Origin: Glaciihabitans sp.
Lineage (GTDB): Bacteria > Actinomycetota > Actinomycetes > Actinomycetales > Microbacteriaceae
Reading direction: 5' to 3'
Assembly (NCBI GenBank): GCA_025463785.1
Contig: JAODBD010000014.1
Location: forward strand, 62,001 to 126,000
Length of the DNA: 64,000 bases
Part shown: positions 19,189-27,142 of the stretch, piece after piece
How positions within the stretch are numbered: the first letter of the stretch is position 1
How the letters are laid out: each line of letters starts with the position of its first letter
The notes under the pieces: generated by a model
The model's database searches: none
Told to the model about the DNA's origin: nothing
What the model saw: the letters and a program-made list of their open reading frames with translations, nothing else
Program-made: the position numbers and the translations under genes

Positions 19189-21615
19189 GTGATCGGCATC
19201 GTCGTCGTTTCGCACAGCCCGCAGCTGGCGGACGCCGCAGTCGCGCTGGCCCTGCAGATGGTGCCCGGCGTGCGTCCCGCGATTGCGATCGCCGCGGGTG
19301 TCGACGGCGAGATCGGGACGGATGCCACGCGAGTGGCCGCCGCGATCGGCGAGGTCGCTTCTCCCGACGGTGTGCTCGTGCTGGTCGATCTGGGGTCGGC
19401 CGTCATGAGCGCTGAGCTGTCGCTGGAGTTTCTCGATACGCGCGACTTTGAGGTGCGGGTCACGAGCGCTCCCTTTGTCGAGGGCCTGATGGCGGGCATC
19501 GTGCGTGCCGCAGGCGGGGCAAACCTCGATGAGGTCGAGCGCGAGGCCCGCGGGGCACTTGAGAGCAAGCGTGGACTGCTCGAGCGGGATGCCGCGCCTG
19601 ATGCCGCGCCGGCCAAATCACCGGCCGAATTACCGGCCGACGCGCCCGCCGACATCGGCGTGCTGACCGCCGACCTGCGTCTCCACAACCCGAGCGGCCT
19701 GCACATCCGCCCGGCATCCATGGTCGTTATGGCGCTCACGCCGTTGGACGCCCGGGTCACGATCGCGAACCTCCGCTCCGGATCTGAGCCGCGCGCCGCG
19801 ACCAGTCCGACCGCGCTCCTGACCCTCGCCGCCGTCACCGGCGACGTCCTGCGAGTCAGCGCATCCGGCCCGCAGGCGCGGGAGGCCCTCGAGGTCGTGC
19901 GTGCGCTCGTCGCAGACGGATTTGGCGAGGTCACGGCAGGTGCCGAACCCGTGGAACAGCAGGGCGGTCCGACGCGCGGTGGTCCGCTGGGAGTCAGCCC
20001 GGGTCGCGCGGTGGGACCTGTGGTCAGGATGCCCGAGCCGCTCGCGGCACCTGTCCCAGCGCCCAGTCTGCCGCCGCCCGATCGACCCGCCGCCGCAGCG
20101 CGCATCGGGGCCGCATGCCTCGCCGTCGCCACCGCGCTGCGCGCCCGGGCGGACCGCGTCGTCGGCGAAGCACACGAAATTCTGAACGCTGCCGCGCTGA
20201 TGGCGACTGATCCGTCCGTTATTGCCGACGCGCGATCGCTTGTCGTTGAGCGCGGCGATTCGCCCGAATATGCGATGTGGGTGACCGTCGGTGAGCTCGC
20301 GGATGACTTCGCCGCACAGGGGGGCCGCCTGGCCGAGCGCGTGGCCGACCTGCATGACATGCGCAATCGGGTCGTCGCCGAGCTGCTGGGACGCCCGGAA
20401 CCCGGCGTTCCGGTGCGCGGCGAGCCGTTCATCCTTGTCGCCCGCGATCTCGCTCCCGCCGACACCGCCCTACTCGATCCGACGACGTGTCGGGCGATCG
20501 TGACGGTCGAGGGCGGGCCCACATCCCACACCGCGATTCTGTCGCGAGCGCTTGGGTTGCCGGCGATCGTATCCGTCGAAGGCGCGCTTGAGATTCCCGA
20601 GGGGACCGTGGTCCTGGTCGACGGCACCACGGGCGTCCTGACCCTTGACCCGACGGCGGCGGAGATCGAAGCGGTCGAGCGCCAGGTCGGCGTCGCCGTG
20701 CAGTTCAGCGGTGCCGGCTCGACGAGCGACGGCCATCGCGTGATGCTGCTCGCAAACGTGGGTTCATCCGACAGCGTGCAGGCCGCGCTTGATGCCGGCG
20801 CCGAGGGTGTCGGACTCTTCCGCACCGAGTTTCTCTTCCTCGACCGTGCTCAGGCACCCAGCATCGAGGAGCAGGCGGGCGCATACGGGCGCGTGTTCCG
20901 CGCGTTCGCGGGCAAGCGCGTGATCATCAGGACATTGGATGCTGGCGCCGACAAGCCGCTCGCCTTCGTCACGCAGACCGATCAGGCGAACCCGGCGCTG
21001 GGCATCCGCGGGTACCGAACGTCCTGGCGGCGGCCCGATCTGATCGAAGACCAGCTGCATGCGATCGCGCGTGCTGCCGCCGCCTCGCAGGCGGAGGTGC
21101 AGGTGATGGCGCCGATGATCGACACCCCGGATGAGGCCGCCGACTTCGCGGACCGCTGTGCTCGTCACGGACTGTCGCCGGTCGGCGTGATGATCGAGAC
21201 GCCGGCGGCCGCGATCACCGCCCCCGAACTGTTTGCCGTTGTTGACTTCGTCAGCCTCGGCACCAACGATCTGGCTCAGTACACGATGGCGGCAGATCGG
21301 GAGGTCGGCGACCTCGCCCTGCTCAACGACCCGTGGCAGCCAGCGGTTCTGCGCATGATGCGACTGGCATTCGACGCGGGCGCTGCGGCCGGGAAACCGG
21401 TGAGCGTGTGCGGCGAGGCCGCGGCCGACCCGCTCCTGGCGGCAGTGCTGGTGGGCATGGGCGCATCATCGCTATCGATGTCGCCGCGAGCGCTCGGGCA
21501 CGTGGGGGAGTTGCTGGCGGGGGTGACGTTGGAGGCGTGTCGAACTGCTGCGGTGAGCGCCGCCGCCGCACGTACCGCGGAGGGCGCGCGTGCAGCGGCA
21601 AGTGCGGCGCTGTAG
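19189..21615 (+). CDS. dhaM: DhaM-HPr-Enzyme I fusion, phosphotransferase for dihydroxyacetone kinase
   Basis: One 808-residue polypeptide carries the whole phosphorelay from PEP to DhaL. An EIIA-mannose-like DhaM domain (residues 1-130) has its phospho-histidine at His9 (VVVSHSPQLA). An Ala/Pro linker leads to an HPr domain (about 160-250) with the active histidine at 172 (GLHIRPASMV). A complete Enzyme I follows (about 265-800): swivel-domain phospho-His447 in GGPTSHTAILSRALGLPAIV, then the PEP-binding barrel with LFRTEFLFLD, LDAGADKPLAF and catalytic Cys741 (SVCGEAAADP). E. coli DhaM stops after the EI N-domain, so this version could take phosphate straight from PEP. GTG start with GAGGT upstream. 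Confidence 0.92.
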   Translation: MIGIVVVSHSPQLADAAVALALQMVPGVRPAIAIAAGVDGEIGTDATRVAAAIGEVASPDGVLVLVDLGSAVMSAELSLEFLDTRDFEVRVTSAPFVEGLMAGIVRAAGGANLDEVEREARGALESKRGLLERDAAPDAAPAKSPAELPADAPADIGVLTADLRLHNPSGLHIRPASMVVMALTPLDARVTIANLRSGSEPRAATSPTALLTLAAVTGDVLRVSASGPQAREALEVVRALVADGFGEVTAGAEPVEQQGGPTRGGPLGVSPGRAVGPVVRMPEPLAAPVPAPSLPPPDRPAAAARIGAACLAVATALRARADRVVGEAHEILNAAALMATDPSVIADARSLVVERGDSPEYAMWVTVGELADDFAAQGGRLAERVADLHDMRNRVVAELLGRPEPGVPVRGEPFILVARDLAPADTALLDPTTCRAIVTVEGGPTSHTAILSRALGLPAIVSVEGALEIPEGTVVLVDGTTGVLTLDPTAAEIEAVERQVGVAVQFSGAGSTSDGHRVMLLANVGSSDSVQAALDAGAEGVGLFRTEFLFLDRAQAPSIEEQAGAYGRVFRAFAGKRVIIRTLDAGADKPLAFVTQTDQANPALGIRGYRTSWRRPDLIEDQLHAIARAAAASQAEVQVMAPMIDTPDEAADFADRCARHGLSPVGVMIETPAAAITAPELFAVVDFVSLGTNDLAQYTMAADREVGDLALLNDPWQPAVLRMMRLAFDAGAAAGKPVSVCGEAAADPLLAAVLVGMGASSLSMSPRALGHVGELLAGVTLEACRTAAVSAAAARTAEGARAAASAAL

Positions 21616-21667
21616 TTCGCCTCTACAGCGCTCGGCGGGGGAACGCCGTCTCGGCACGCCCCGCCGG

Positions 21668-21673
21668 TAGGGT
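21668..21673 (+). promoter_or_regulatory. -10 box of the DUF6350 gene
   Basis: TAGGGT lies 9 bases before the ATG and no ribosome-binding site is seen, consistent with a leaderless or nearly leaderless transcript. Confidence 0.35.
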
Positions 21674-21682
21674 CGAGCGCGT

Positions 21683-22855
21683 ATGAACCGCACCCTGTCC
21701 GCGCTGTTTTCGGCGCTCGAAGCCGTCATCGTGGTGGGAATCGGACTCGCGATCCCGCTGGTGCCACTGACGGTCCTCTGGGGTGCCCAGTACGGATTCG
21801 CTCCCGACTGGACGATCTTCTGGCGGGTGTCGGCGGACGCCTGGCTTCTCGGCCACGGTACCGACCTGACGCTGACCCTCGACGCAGTGACCGCCAAGGC
21901 GACCGGCCTCCCTAACGCCGGATCGCCGTTCGTGCTGAGCATCGCGGTGCTCGGATTTGCGTTCCTCACCGTCCTCCTCGGCCGCCGCGCGGGCAAGCGT
22001 ATCGGCGAAACGAATCACCGCCTGCTCGGCGAAATCGTTGCCGTCATCGTGTTCGCGGCGCTGTCGTTCGGAATCGCGATCAGCGCCGGCGAGCCGCTCG
22101 CGAAACCGAATGTCGCCGAAGGCGTCACGCTGCCGACGCTCGTGTTCATTGTCGGCCTGCTGATCGCTCGCGTGGAGGCAGAACCGCCCCTGCCGTCGGG
22201 CGGTGACGTGCTCGGCGCGGTACTGACCGCGCTGCGCGGGGGAGCCGCGGCCGCCGCACTCGTCGTGACTTTGGCATCCCTGATTCTTGGCGTCTTGATT
22301 GTCGGCAATTACGCGCAGATCATCACGCTGTACGAGAACCTGCATTCCGGCGGTCTCGGCGGACTTGCGCTCACCGTCGGGCAGCTGTTGTTTTTGCCGA
22401 ATCTCGTGATGTGGACGGCGTCCTGGCTGGTCGGCCCTGGTTTCGCGATTGGCGCCGGCTCGACAGTGAGTCCGCTCGGCACGACGCTCGGCCCGCTGCC
22501 CGGCATTCCGATTCTTGGTGCGCTTCCGCACGGTGGCGTTGCATTTGCGTTCGCCGGCCTGCTGGTTCCGATCCTTGCCGGGTTTATCGCCGGCGCCGTC
22601 CTGCACGGCCGCATGGCAGACCGACTCCTCGGCGGCGCTACGGCCGGCTGGTCGCTCCTCACCGGACTCGGGATGGGCGTGGCCGGTGGTGCAATCCTCG
22701 GCCTCCTGGCCTGGTCGTCGGCCGGTTCCATCGGGCCGGGGCGGCTCCAGGTGGCGGGCCCGGATCCGTTGGCGGTCGGCCTGTGGGCTGCGCTCGAGAT
22801 CGGCGTGGCGGCGGCGCTGGGGATGCTGGCGGCATCCCGAAACCGCGCCCAGTAG
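21683..22855 (+). CDS. DUF6350-family membrane protein
   Basis: A 390-residue protein with ten or so hydrophobic segments and few charged residues. Conserved stretches such as LPNLVMWTASWLVGPGFAIGAGS and LGPLPGIPILGALP fit the actinobacterial DUF6350 family, which regularly lies just upstream of purN, as here. Its function is not established; some annotations link the family to cell division, but nothing in the sequence proves that. Confidence 0.8.
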   Translation: MNRTLSALFSALEAVIVVGIGLAIPLVPLTVLWGAQYGFAPDWTIFWRVSADAWLLGHGTDLTLTLDAVTAKATGLPNAGSPFVLSIAVLGFAFLTVLLGRRAGKRIGETNHRLLGEIVAVIVFAALSFGIAISAGEPLAKPNVAEGVTLPTLVFIVGLLIARVEAEPPLPSGGDVLGAVLTALRGGAAAAALVVTLASLILGVLIVGNYAQIITLYENLHSGGLGGLALTVGQLLFLPNLVMWTASWLVGPGFAIGAGSTVSPLGTTLGPLPGIPILGALPHGGVAFAFAGLLVPILAGFIAGAVLHGRMADRLLGGATAGWSLLTGLGMGVAGGAILGLLAWSSAGSIGPGRLQVAGPDPLAVGLWAALEIGVAAALGMLAASRNRAQ

Positions 22856-22858
22856 TCT
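22853..22858 (+). promoter_or_regulatory. -10 box of purN
   Basis: TAGTCT overlaps the stop codon of the DUF6350 gene and lies 6 bases before the purN ATG. This favours a separate leaderless purNH transcript. Confidence 0.4.
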
Positions 22859-22864
22859 TAACGG

Positions 22865-23458
22865 ATGCTGTCGCTGGTCGTTCTCATCTCCGGCGGCGGG
22901 TCCAACCTGCGGGCGCTGCTCGAGGTGTCGGAGGACGCCGAGTTTCCCGCCCGTGTGGTTGCGGTTGGAGCCGACCGCGATGCGGACGGGTTTGCCCACG
23001 CTGAGGAGTTCGGCATCCCGACCTTCTCGCTCGCGATGTCGAGCTTTCCCGATCGCGAGAGCTGGGGCGACGCGATGCTTGAGCAGATTCGGGTCTGGCA
23101 GCCCGACCTCGTCATCCTCAGCGGCTTCATGAAACTGTTCCCGCCGCGCGTCGTCGACGCCCTGTCGCCCAATCTCATCAACACGCATCCCGCGTATCTA
23201 CCCGAATTTCCTGGCGCTCACGGCGTTCGGGATGCGCTCGCGGCTGGCGCAACGCAGACGGGCGCGAGCGTCATCGTCGTCGACAATGGTGTCGACAGCG
23301 GTCCGATTATCGCCCAGCGTCGGGTTCCCATCGAGCCGCGTGACACCGAGGCGAGCCTGCACGAACGCATCAAACCGGTCGAACGCGAACTGCTCATCCA
23401 GGCGGTCCTCGATATCGCGAACGGCCACATCGACCTCAAGGAGTTAGCAACCGCATGA
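22865..23458 (+). CDS. purN: Phosphoribosylglycinamide formyltransferase
   Basis: PurN transfers a formyl group from 10-formyl-THF to GAR in purine synthesis. The 197-residue protein has the phosphate-binding [13 protein letters not shown] near the N-terminus. The folate/active-site region [17 protein letters not shown] contains the conserved Asn and His, and [14 protein letters not shown] carries the catalytic Asp. It overlaps purH by four bases (ATGA). Confidence 0.94.
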   Translation: MLSLVVLISGGGSNLRALLEVSEDAEFPARVVAVGADRDADGFAHAEEFGIPTFSLAMSSFPDRESWGDAMLEQIRVWQPDLVILSGFMKLFPPRVVDALSPNLINTHPAYLPEFPGAHGVRDALAAGATQTGASVIVVDNGVDSGPIIAQRRVPIEPRDTEASLHERIKPVERELLIQAVLDIANGHIDLKELATA

Positions 23459-25053
23459 GCGGCCCAACCATCGACCCATCCCTCTACCGGCCCCGCGACA
23501 TTGTGAAAATTCGCCGGGCGCTCGTCTCTGTGAGCGACAAGACGCAACTTATCGAACTCGCGACCGCGCTCGTGGCTGCCGGAGTCGAGATCGTGTCGAC
23601 CGGATCGACCGGTGTCGCGATTGCCGGGGCCGGCATCCGGGTCACCCAGGTTGCCGACGTGACCGGATACCCGGAGTCGCTCGACGGGCGCGTGCGCACC
23701 CTGCACCCAGCCATCCACTCGGGGCTGCTCGCCGACCTTCGGCTCGAGTCGCACGAGCAGGAGCTCGCGGTGCAGGGCATCGAGCCGTTCGAGCTAGTCG
23801 TGTCGAACCTGTACCCGTTCGTCGAGACGATTGCCGCGGGAGTCACCGGGGATGCCGCCATCGAGCAGATCGACATCGGCGGCCCCGCAATGGTGCGCGC
23901 CTCGGCCAAGAACCACGCGAACGTCGCGGTCGTCACCTCGCCCGTCAGCTACCCGATCATTTACAAGGCGCTGAAGCTCGGCGGCACGACGCTGGCGCAG
24001 CGGCGTCGGCTCGCGACCGAGGCGTTCCAGCACACGGCGGCCTACGACACCGCGGTCGCGGACTGGTTCGTCGGCAATCCCTGGTCGGATGCCGAGGCGG
24101 AAGGCCCTCACCGCGACGCGCCCGCGACGTTCGACCTCCACGCAAACCTCTCCACCACCCTCCGCTACGGCGAAAACTCGCACCAGGCCGCGGCCCTCTA
24201 CACGCGCCAGGGCGGTCGCGGCATCGCCCAGTCGATCCAGCTCGGCGGCAAAGAGATGTCATACAACAACTACGTCGATGCGGATGCCGCCCTCCGCGCC
24301 GCCTACGACTTCAGCGAGCCGGCTGTCGCCATCATCAAGCACGCCAACCCGTGCGGAATAGCGGTCGCCGACACCATCGAACTCGCCCACCAGCGCGCTC
24401 ACGCGTGCGACCCGGTATCGGCCTACGGCGGCGTGATTGCCGCCAACGGCACCATCACGCTGGCGGCCGCGCAGTCGATCAAGCCGATCTTCACCGAGGT
24501 CGTCATCGCACCCGCCTATGAGCCTGCGGCGCTGGCCCTGCTGCAGACCAAGAAAGATCTGCGCATCCTGCAGCTGCCCGCCGACTTTGCGCGCGAGACG
24601 AGTGAGTTCAAGCAGCTCTCCGGCGGTGTGCTGATTCAGGATGCCGATGCCCACTTCGCTCCATTCGACAGCTGGACGCTGGTCACGGGTTCACCCGCGG
24701 ACGCCGCCACCCGCGCCGACCTCGAGTTCGCCTGGCGAGCCTGCCGCGCGGTGAAGTCGAACGCCATCCTGCTCGCGAACGACGGGGCATCCGTCGGGGT
24801 CGGCATGGGGCAGGTCAACCGTGTCGACTCGTGCAATCTCGCGGTGAACCGCGCCGGCGAGCGCGCGGTGGGGAGCGTTGCAGCATCTGACGCGTTTTTC
24901 CCCTTCGCGGATGGCGCCGAAATTCTCATTGCGGCGGGCGTTCGCGCGATCGTGCAGCCGGGTGGCTCGATCCGCGACCAGCTCGTCATCGACGCGTGTG
25001 CTGCGGCTGGCGTGACCATGTACCTCACCGGCGAGCGCCACTTCTTCCACTGA
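23455..25053 (+). CDS. purH: Bifunctional AICAR formyltransferase/IMP cyclohydrolase
   Basis: PurH performs the last two steps of IMP synthesis. The 532-residue protein has the N-terminal IMP cyclohydrolase domain ([35 protein letters not shown]) and the C-terminal AICAR transformylase ([51 protein letters not shown]) ending RHFFH. All expected motifs are present. Translationally coupled to purN. After the stop comes a 337-base repeat-rich region. Confidence 0.96.
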   Translation: MSGPTIDPSLYRPRDIVKIRRALVSVSDKTQLIELATALVAAGVEIVSTGSTGVAIAGAGIRVTQVADVTGYPESLDGRVRTLHPAIHSGLLADLRLESHEQELAVQGIEPFELVVSNLYPFVETIAAGVTGDAAIEQIDIGGPAMVRASAKNHANVAVVTSPVSYPIIYKALKLGGTTLAQRRRLATEAFQHTAAYDTAVADWFVGNPWSDAEAEGPHRDAPATFDLHANLSTTLRYGENSHQAAALYTRQGGRGIAQSIQLGGKEMSYNNYVDADAALRAAYDFSEPAVAIIKHANPCGIAVADTIELAHQRAHACDPVSAYGGVIAANGTITLAAAQSIKPIFTEVVIAPAYEPAALALLQTKKDLRILQLPADFARETSEFKQLSGGVLIQDADAHFAPFDSWTLVTGSPADAATRADLEFAWRACRAVKSNAILLANDGASVGVGMGQVNRVDSCNLAVNRAGERAVGSVAASDAFFPFADGAEILIAAGVRAIVQPGGSIRDQLVIDACAAAGVTMYLTGERHFFH

Positions 25054-25083
25054 GCGCGTTTCCGCGGCCGACCTGCTCGCCCC

Positions 25084-25139
25084 GCGCGTCAGCTCGGCCC
25101 CCCTGCGCGTCAGCTCGGGCCGTCGGCGCGTCAGCCCAG
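25084..25139. repeat. Three direct repeats of GCGCGTCAGCTCGG
   Basis: Units at 25084-25097, 25105-25118 and 25126-25139 (the last diverged at its end) recur every 21 bases between the purH stop and element copy C. No coding potential. Confidence 0.65.
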
Positions 25140-25152
25140 TCCCCCTCCCGCC

Positions 25153-25244
25153 CGTAACTCATGCTGGAGGCAGGCCTCCCGGGCGTGTTGCCCCGGAATT
25201 CCGCGGGCTGCGGTAGGTCGGGTCAGCCGGCAGCATGAGTTATG
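25153..25244. repeat. Inverted-repeat element, copy C (AACTCATGC family)
   Basis: Arms CGTAACTCATGCTG (25153-25166) and CAGCATGAGTTATG (25231-25244) match at 13 of 14 positions and enclose 64 bases. The core appears as GGCGTGTTG, the reverse complement of CAACACGCC in copy A, so this copy is inverted relative to A and B. Lies between two co-oriented genes. Confidence 0.8.
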
Positions 25245-25248
25245 CGCC

Positions 25249-25358
25249 AAGGGTGCCGCGCTCCGAGGGTGCCGCGCGCCGAGGGTGCCGCGCGCGGAGG
25301 GTGCCGCGCTGGCGCTCGGGGTGCCACGCTCGGCGCCGAGGGTGCCACGCTCGGCGGG
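25249..25358. repeat. Six degenerate tandem repeats with core GGGTGCCRCGC
   Basis: Units of 16-21 bases, such as AGGGTGCCGCGCGCCG and AGGGTGCCACGCTCGGC, run from just after copy C to the promoter of the next gene. With 25084-25244 this fills the whole gene-free interval 25054-25390. Confidence 0.75.
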
Positions 25359-25376
25359 TTGATAGGGAGCGCCCGA

Positions 25377-25382
25377 TAGGGT
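25377..25382 (+). promoter_or_regulatory. -10 box of the dimethylargininase-like gene
   Basis: TAGGGT lies 8 bases before the ATG, again without a ribosome-binding site. Confidence 0.4.
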
Positions 25383-25390
25383 TTTGAACC

Positions 25391-26599
25391 ATGACCCCGC
25401 GTGCACCGCTGTCTCGTCGTCTGCTTGCATCCGTTTTCGCCGCACTCGCGAGCTCGATCGTGACGTTTGCGGCGATATTGTTCGTCCTGCTCACGGTGAC
25501 GAGCGGCGCATTTGCCACCTGGATCCCCTACGTTGGCTTCTTCCTCGGGCCTGCCCTTGTGCTGTTCGTCCTCCTCTCCGCCGCCTCCGCCGTCGGTGCG
25601 CTGACCACGCTTGCGCGCGCCCTGGTCTCCTCGCTGATCGCGGCGATCTTCGGCTCTTACCTGGGCACTCTGGTCTTCTTCGCGATCGCGTTCCCGACCA
25701 CGGATGCCGCCCGCAACACTGCGAACCAGGCCGGGTTCGACGTCATCTTCGCAATCGTCGCAATCATCGCGACCATCACCGTGGGTCGTCGCCTGTACGC
25801 GTGGACCCTCAGCTACTCTGCACCGACCGCGCCCGCGGTGCACCGCGTCGCGCTCGTGCGGGCGCCGGCATCCACTCTGGCGAAGGGCCAGCTCACCCAC
25901 CTCAAGCGCAAGCCGATCAGGGTGGACAAGGCCGAGGCCCAGTGGGAGGCCTACGTCGCGGCGCTCCAGGCCGAGGGCTTCACGACTCTTGAGGTCGAGG
26001 TCGCCGATGAATTTCCCGATTCGGTGTTCATCGAAGACACTGTCGTCATCCTCGGTCAGACCGCGGTCATCACGAGCCCCGGCGCCGAGAGCCGGCGAGG
26101 CGAACCGGATGCCGTGGCCGAGATGGTCAGAGACCTCGGTCTCGAGATGAAGCACATCCGTCTGCCCGGAACGCTCGACGGCGGCGATGTTCTGAAGATC
26201 GACAAGACGATCTACGTTGGCCGGGGCGGGCGCACGAATGCCGAGGGCATCCGTCAGTTCCGGGCCATGGTGGGCGAGCTCGGATACACGGTCGTCGCCG
26301 TGCCGGTCACGAAGGCGCTGCACCTGAAGAGCAGTGTGACGGCCCTGCCGGACGGCACCGTGATCGGGCATTCGACGCTGGTCGATCATCCCGAGCTGTT
26401 TCCGCGGTACCTCGAGGTTCCGGAAGTTGCCGGTGTCGCGGTCCTCGTGCTCTCAAGCAGTGCCGTGTTGATGGCAGCGTCCGCGCCGAAGTCGGTCGCG
26501 CTCATCGAGAACCTCGGCTACCGCGTGGTCACGGTCGACATCGCCGAGTTCGAGAAGCTAGAGGGCTGCGTAACCTGCCTGTCCGTGCGCATCCGCTAG
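25391..26599 (+). CDS. Membrane domain fused to dimethylargininase (DDAH)-like hydrolase
   Basis: The 402-residue protein has two parts. Residues 1-135 are hydrophobic, with four likely membrane helices (for example LVLFVLLSAASAVGAL and FDVIFAIVAIIATITV). Residues 150-402 form a guanidino-group hydrolase domain of the DDAH/arginine deiminase fold: FPDSVFIEDTVVI, LDGGDVLKI, GRGGRTNAEG, catalytic His311 in LHLKSSV and nucleophile Cys396 in GCVTCLSVRI. DDAH cleaves methylarginines to citrulline and methylamines. Why it is membrane-anchored is unclear. The two domains are in one frame with no sign of an internal start. Confidence 0.85.
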   Translation: MTPRAPLSRRLLASVFAALASSIVTFAAILFVLLTVTSGAFATWIPYVGFFLGPALVLFVLLSAASAVGALTTLARALVSSLIAAIFGSYLGTLVFFAIAFPTTDAARNTANQAGFDVIFAIVAIIATITVGRRLYAWTLSYSAPTAPAVHRVALVRAPASTLAKGQLTHLKRKPIRVDKAEAQWEAYVAALQAEGFTTLEVEVADEFPDSVFIEDTVVILGQTAVITSPGAESRRGEPDAVAEMVRDLGLEMKHIRLPGTLDGGDVLKIDKTIYVGRGGRTNAEGIRQFRAMVGELGYTVVAVPVTKALHLKSSVTALPDGTVIGHSTLVDHPELFPRYLEVPEVAGVAVLVLSSSAVLMAASAPKSVALIENLGYRVVTVDIAEFEKLEGCVTCLSVRIR

Positions 26600-26636
26600 C
26601 CACGCCCCGTACCTCCACCCCTGTAACCCCACCGCT

Positions 26637-26691
26637 GAGGGGCGCCATATGAACGTTCCCGCGCGTTGGGAACGTTCATATGACGCCCCTC
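26637..26691. repeat. Long palindrome with 24-bp stem
   Basis: Arms at 26637-26660 and 26668-26691 match at 23 of 24 positions (key part CATATGAACGTTCCC) around a 7-base loop. It begins 38 bases after the DDAH-like gene and is directly followed by tandem repeats. No T-run follows, so a simple intrinsic terminator is unlikely. Confidence 0.85.
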
Positions 26692-26693
26692 GC

Positions 26694-26790
26694 GAAGAAG
26701 GGTGGGACGCGCCCGACGAAAAGGGTGGGACGCCCCCGACGAAGAGGGTGGGACGCGCCTCACGACGAGGGTGGGACGCGCCTCGCGGTG
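26694..26790. repeat. Degenerate tandem repeats with core AGGGTGGGACGCGCC
   Basis: Four clear units of 21-26 bases (for example GACGAAAAGGGTGGGACGC) plus a decayed fifth. The core resembles that of the tandem array at 25249-25358. With the palindrome it fills most of the gene-free stretch 26600-26934. Confidence 0.75.
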
Positions 26791-26820
26791 AACGGCGCGA
26801 CGCCCCGGGGGAGAACACGG

Positions 26821-26850
26821 TTGCGGCCGACCCGCGAACCCCGCTAGTCT
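26821..26850 (+). promoter_or_regulatory. Candidate promoter of the leader ORF and ABC exporter
   Basis: TTGCGG (26821-26826) and TAGTCT (26845-26850) are 18 bases apart. Transcription from about 26857 would give a leader RNA of roughly 285 bases before the exporter start. Confidence 0.4.
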
Positions 26851-26934
26851 GAAAGGCTGCTCGGGGAGCGCCAGGCGTACAACGCCCACTCCGCCGGTCG
26901 GCTTACACGCATAAGTCGCATACAGGAGGACACC

Positions 26935-27024
26935 ATGAAGAAGACGCAGATTGCCACGGCACGCTCTACCGCTTACGCCGGCACCGTCTTTACCGGCGCC
27001 CCGTACGCGCGACTTCTGCCGTAA
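26935..27024 (+). CDS. 29-residue leader peptide candidate upstream of ABC exporter
   Basis: An ATG with the strongest ribosome site in the region (AGGAGG, spacing 6) opens a 29-codon ORF beginning MKKTQIATARSTAYAG and ending ARLLP. A 6-bp hairpin (CGCCGG at 26976-26981, CCGGCG at 26993-26998) lies within it, and another hairpin (CGCGAC at 27099-27104, GTCGCG at 27113-27118) lies just before the exporter's ribosome site. A translated mini-ORF between hairpins upstream of a drug-type ABC exporter suggests ribosome-mediated attenuation. It could instead be a small functional peptide; I do not recognise the sequence. Confidence 0.55.
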   Translation: MKKTQIATARSTAYAGTVFTGAPYARLLP

Positions 27025-27142
27025 CTGCACCGCCGCTCAGCCCATTCCGCGCGGCCGCAGCTGCACCAACCAGCGCCGCATGCAAATCCATAGTCTTTCG
27101 CGACGAATCGTTGTCGCGCGCACCAATCTTTAGGGACCCTCC

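Noticed and set aside
19089-20825. 578-codon frame opposite dhaM
   Set aside because: Low-complexity Ser/Arg/Thr composition; shadow of the real gene.
21623-23188. 521-codon frame opposite the DUF6350 and purN genes
   Set aside because: Arg/Glu/Gln-rich composition mirrors the hydrophobic sense frame; not a gene.
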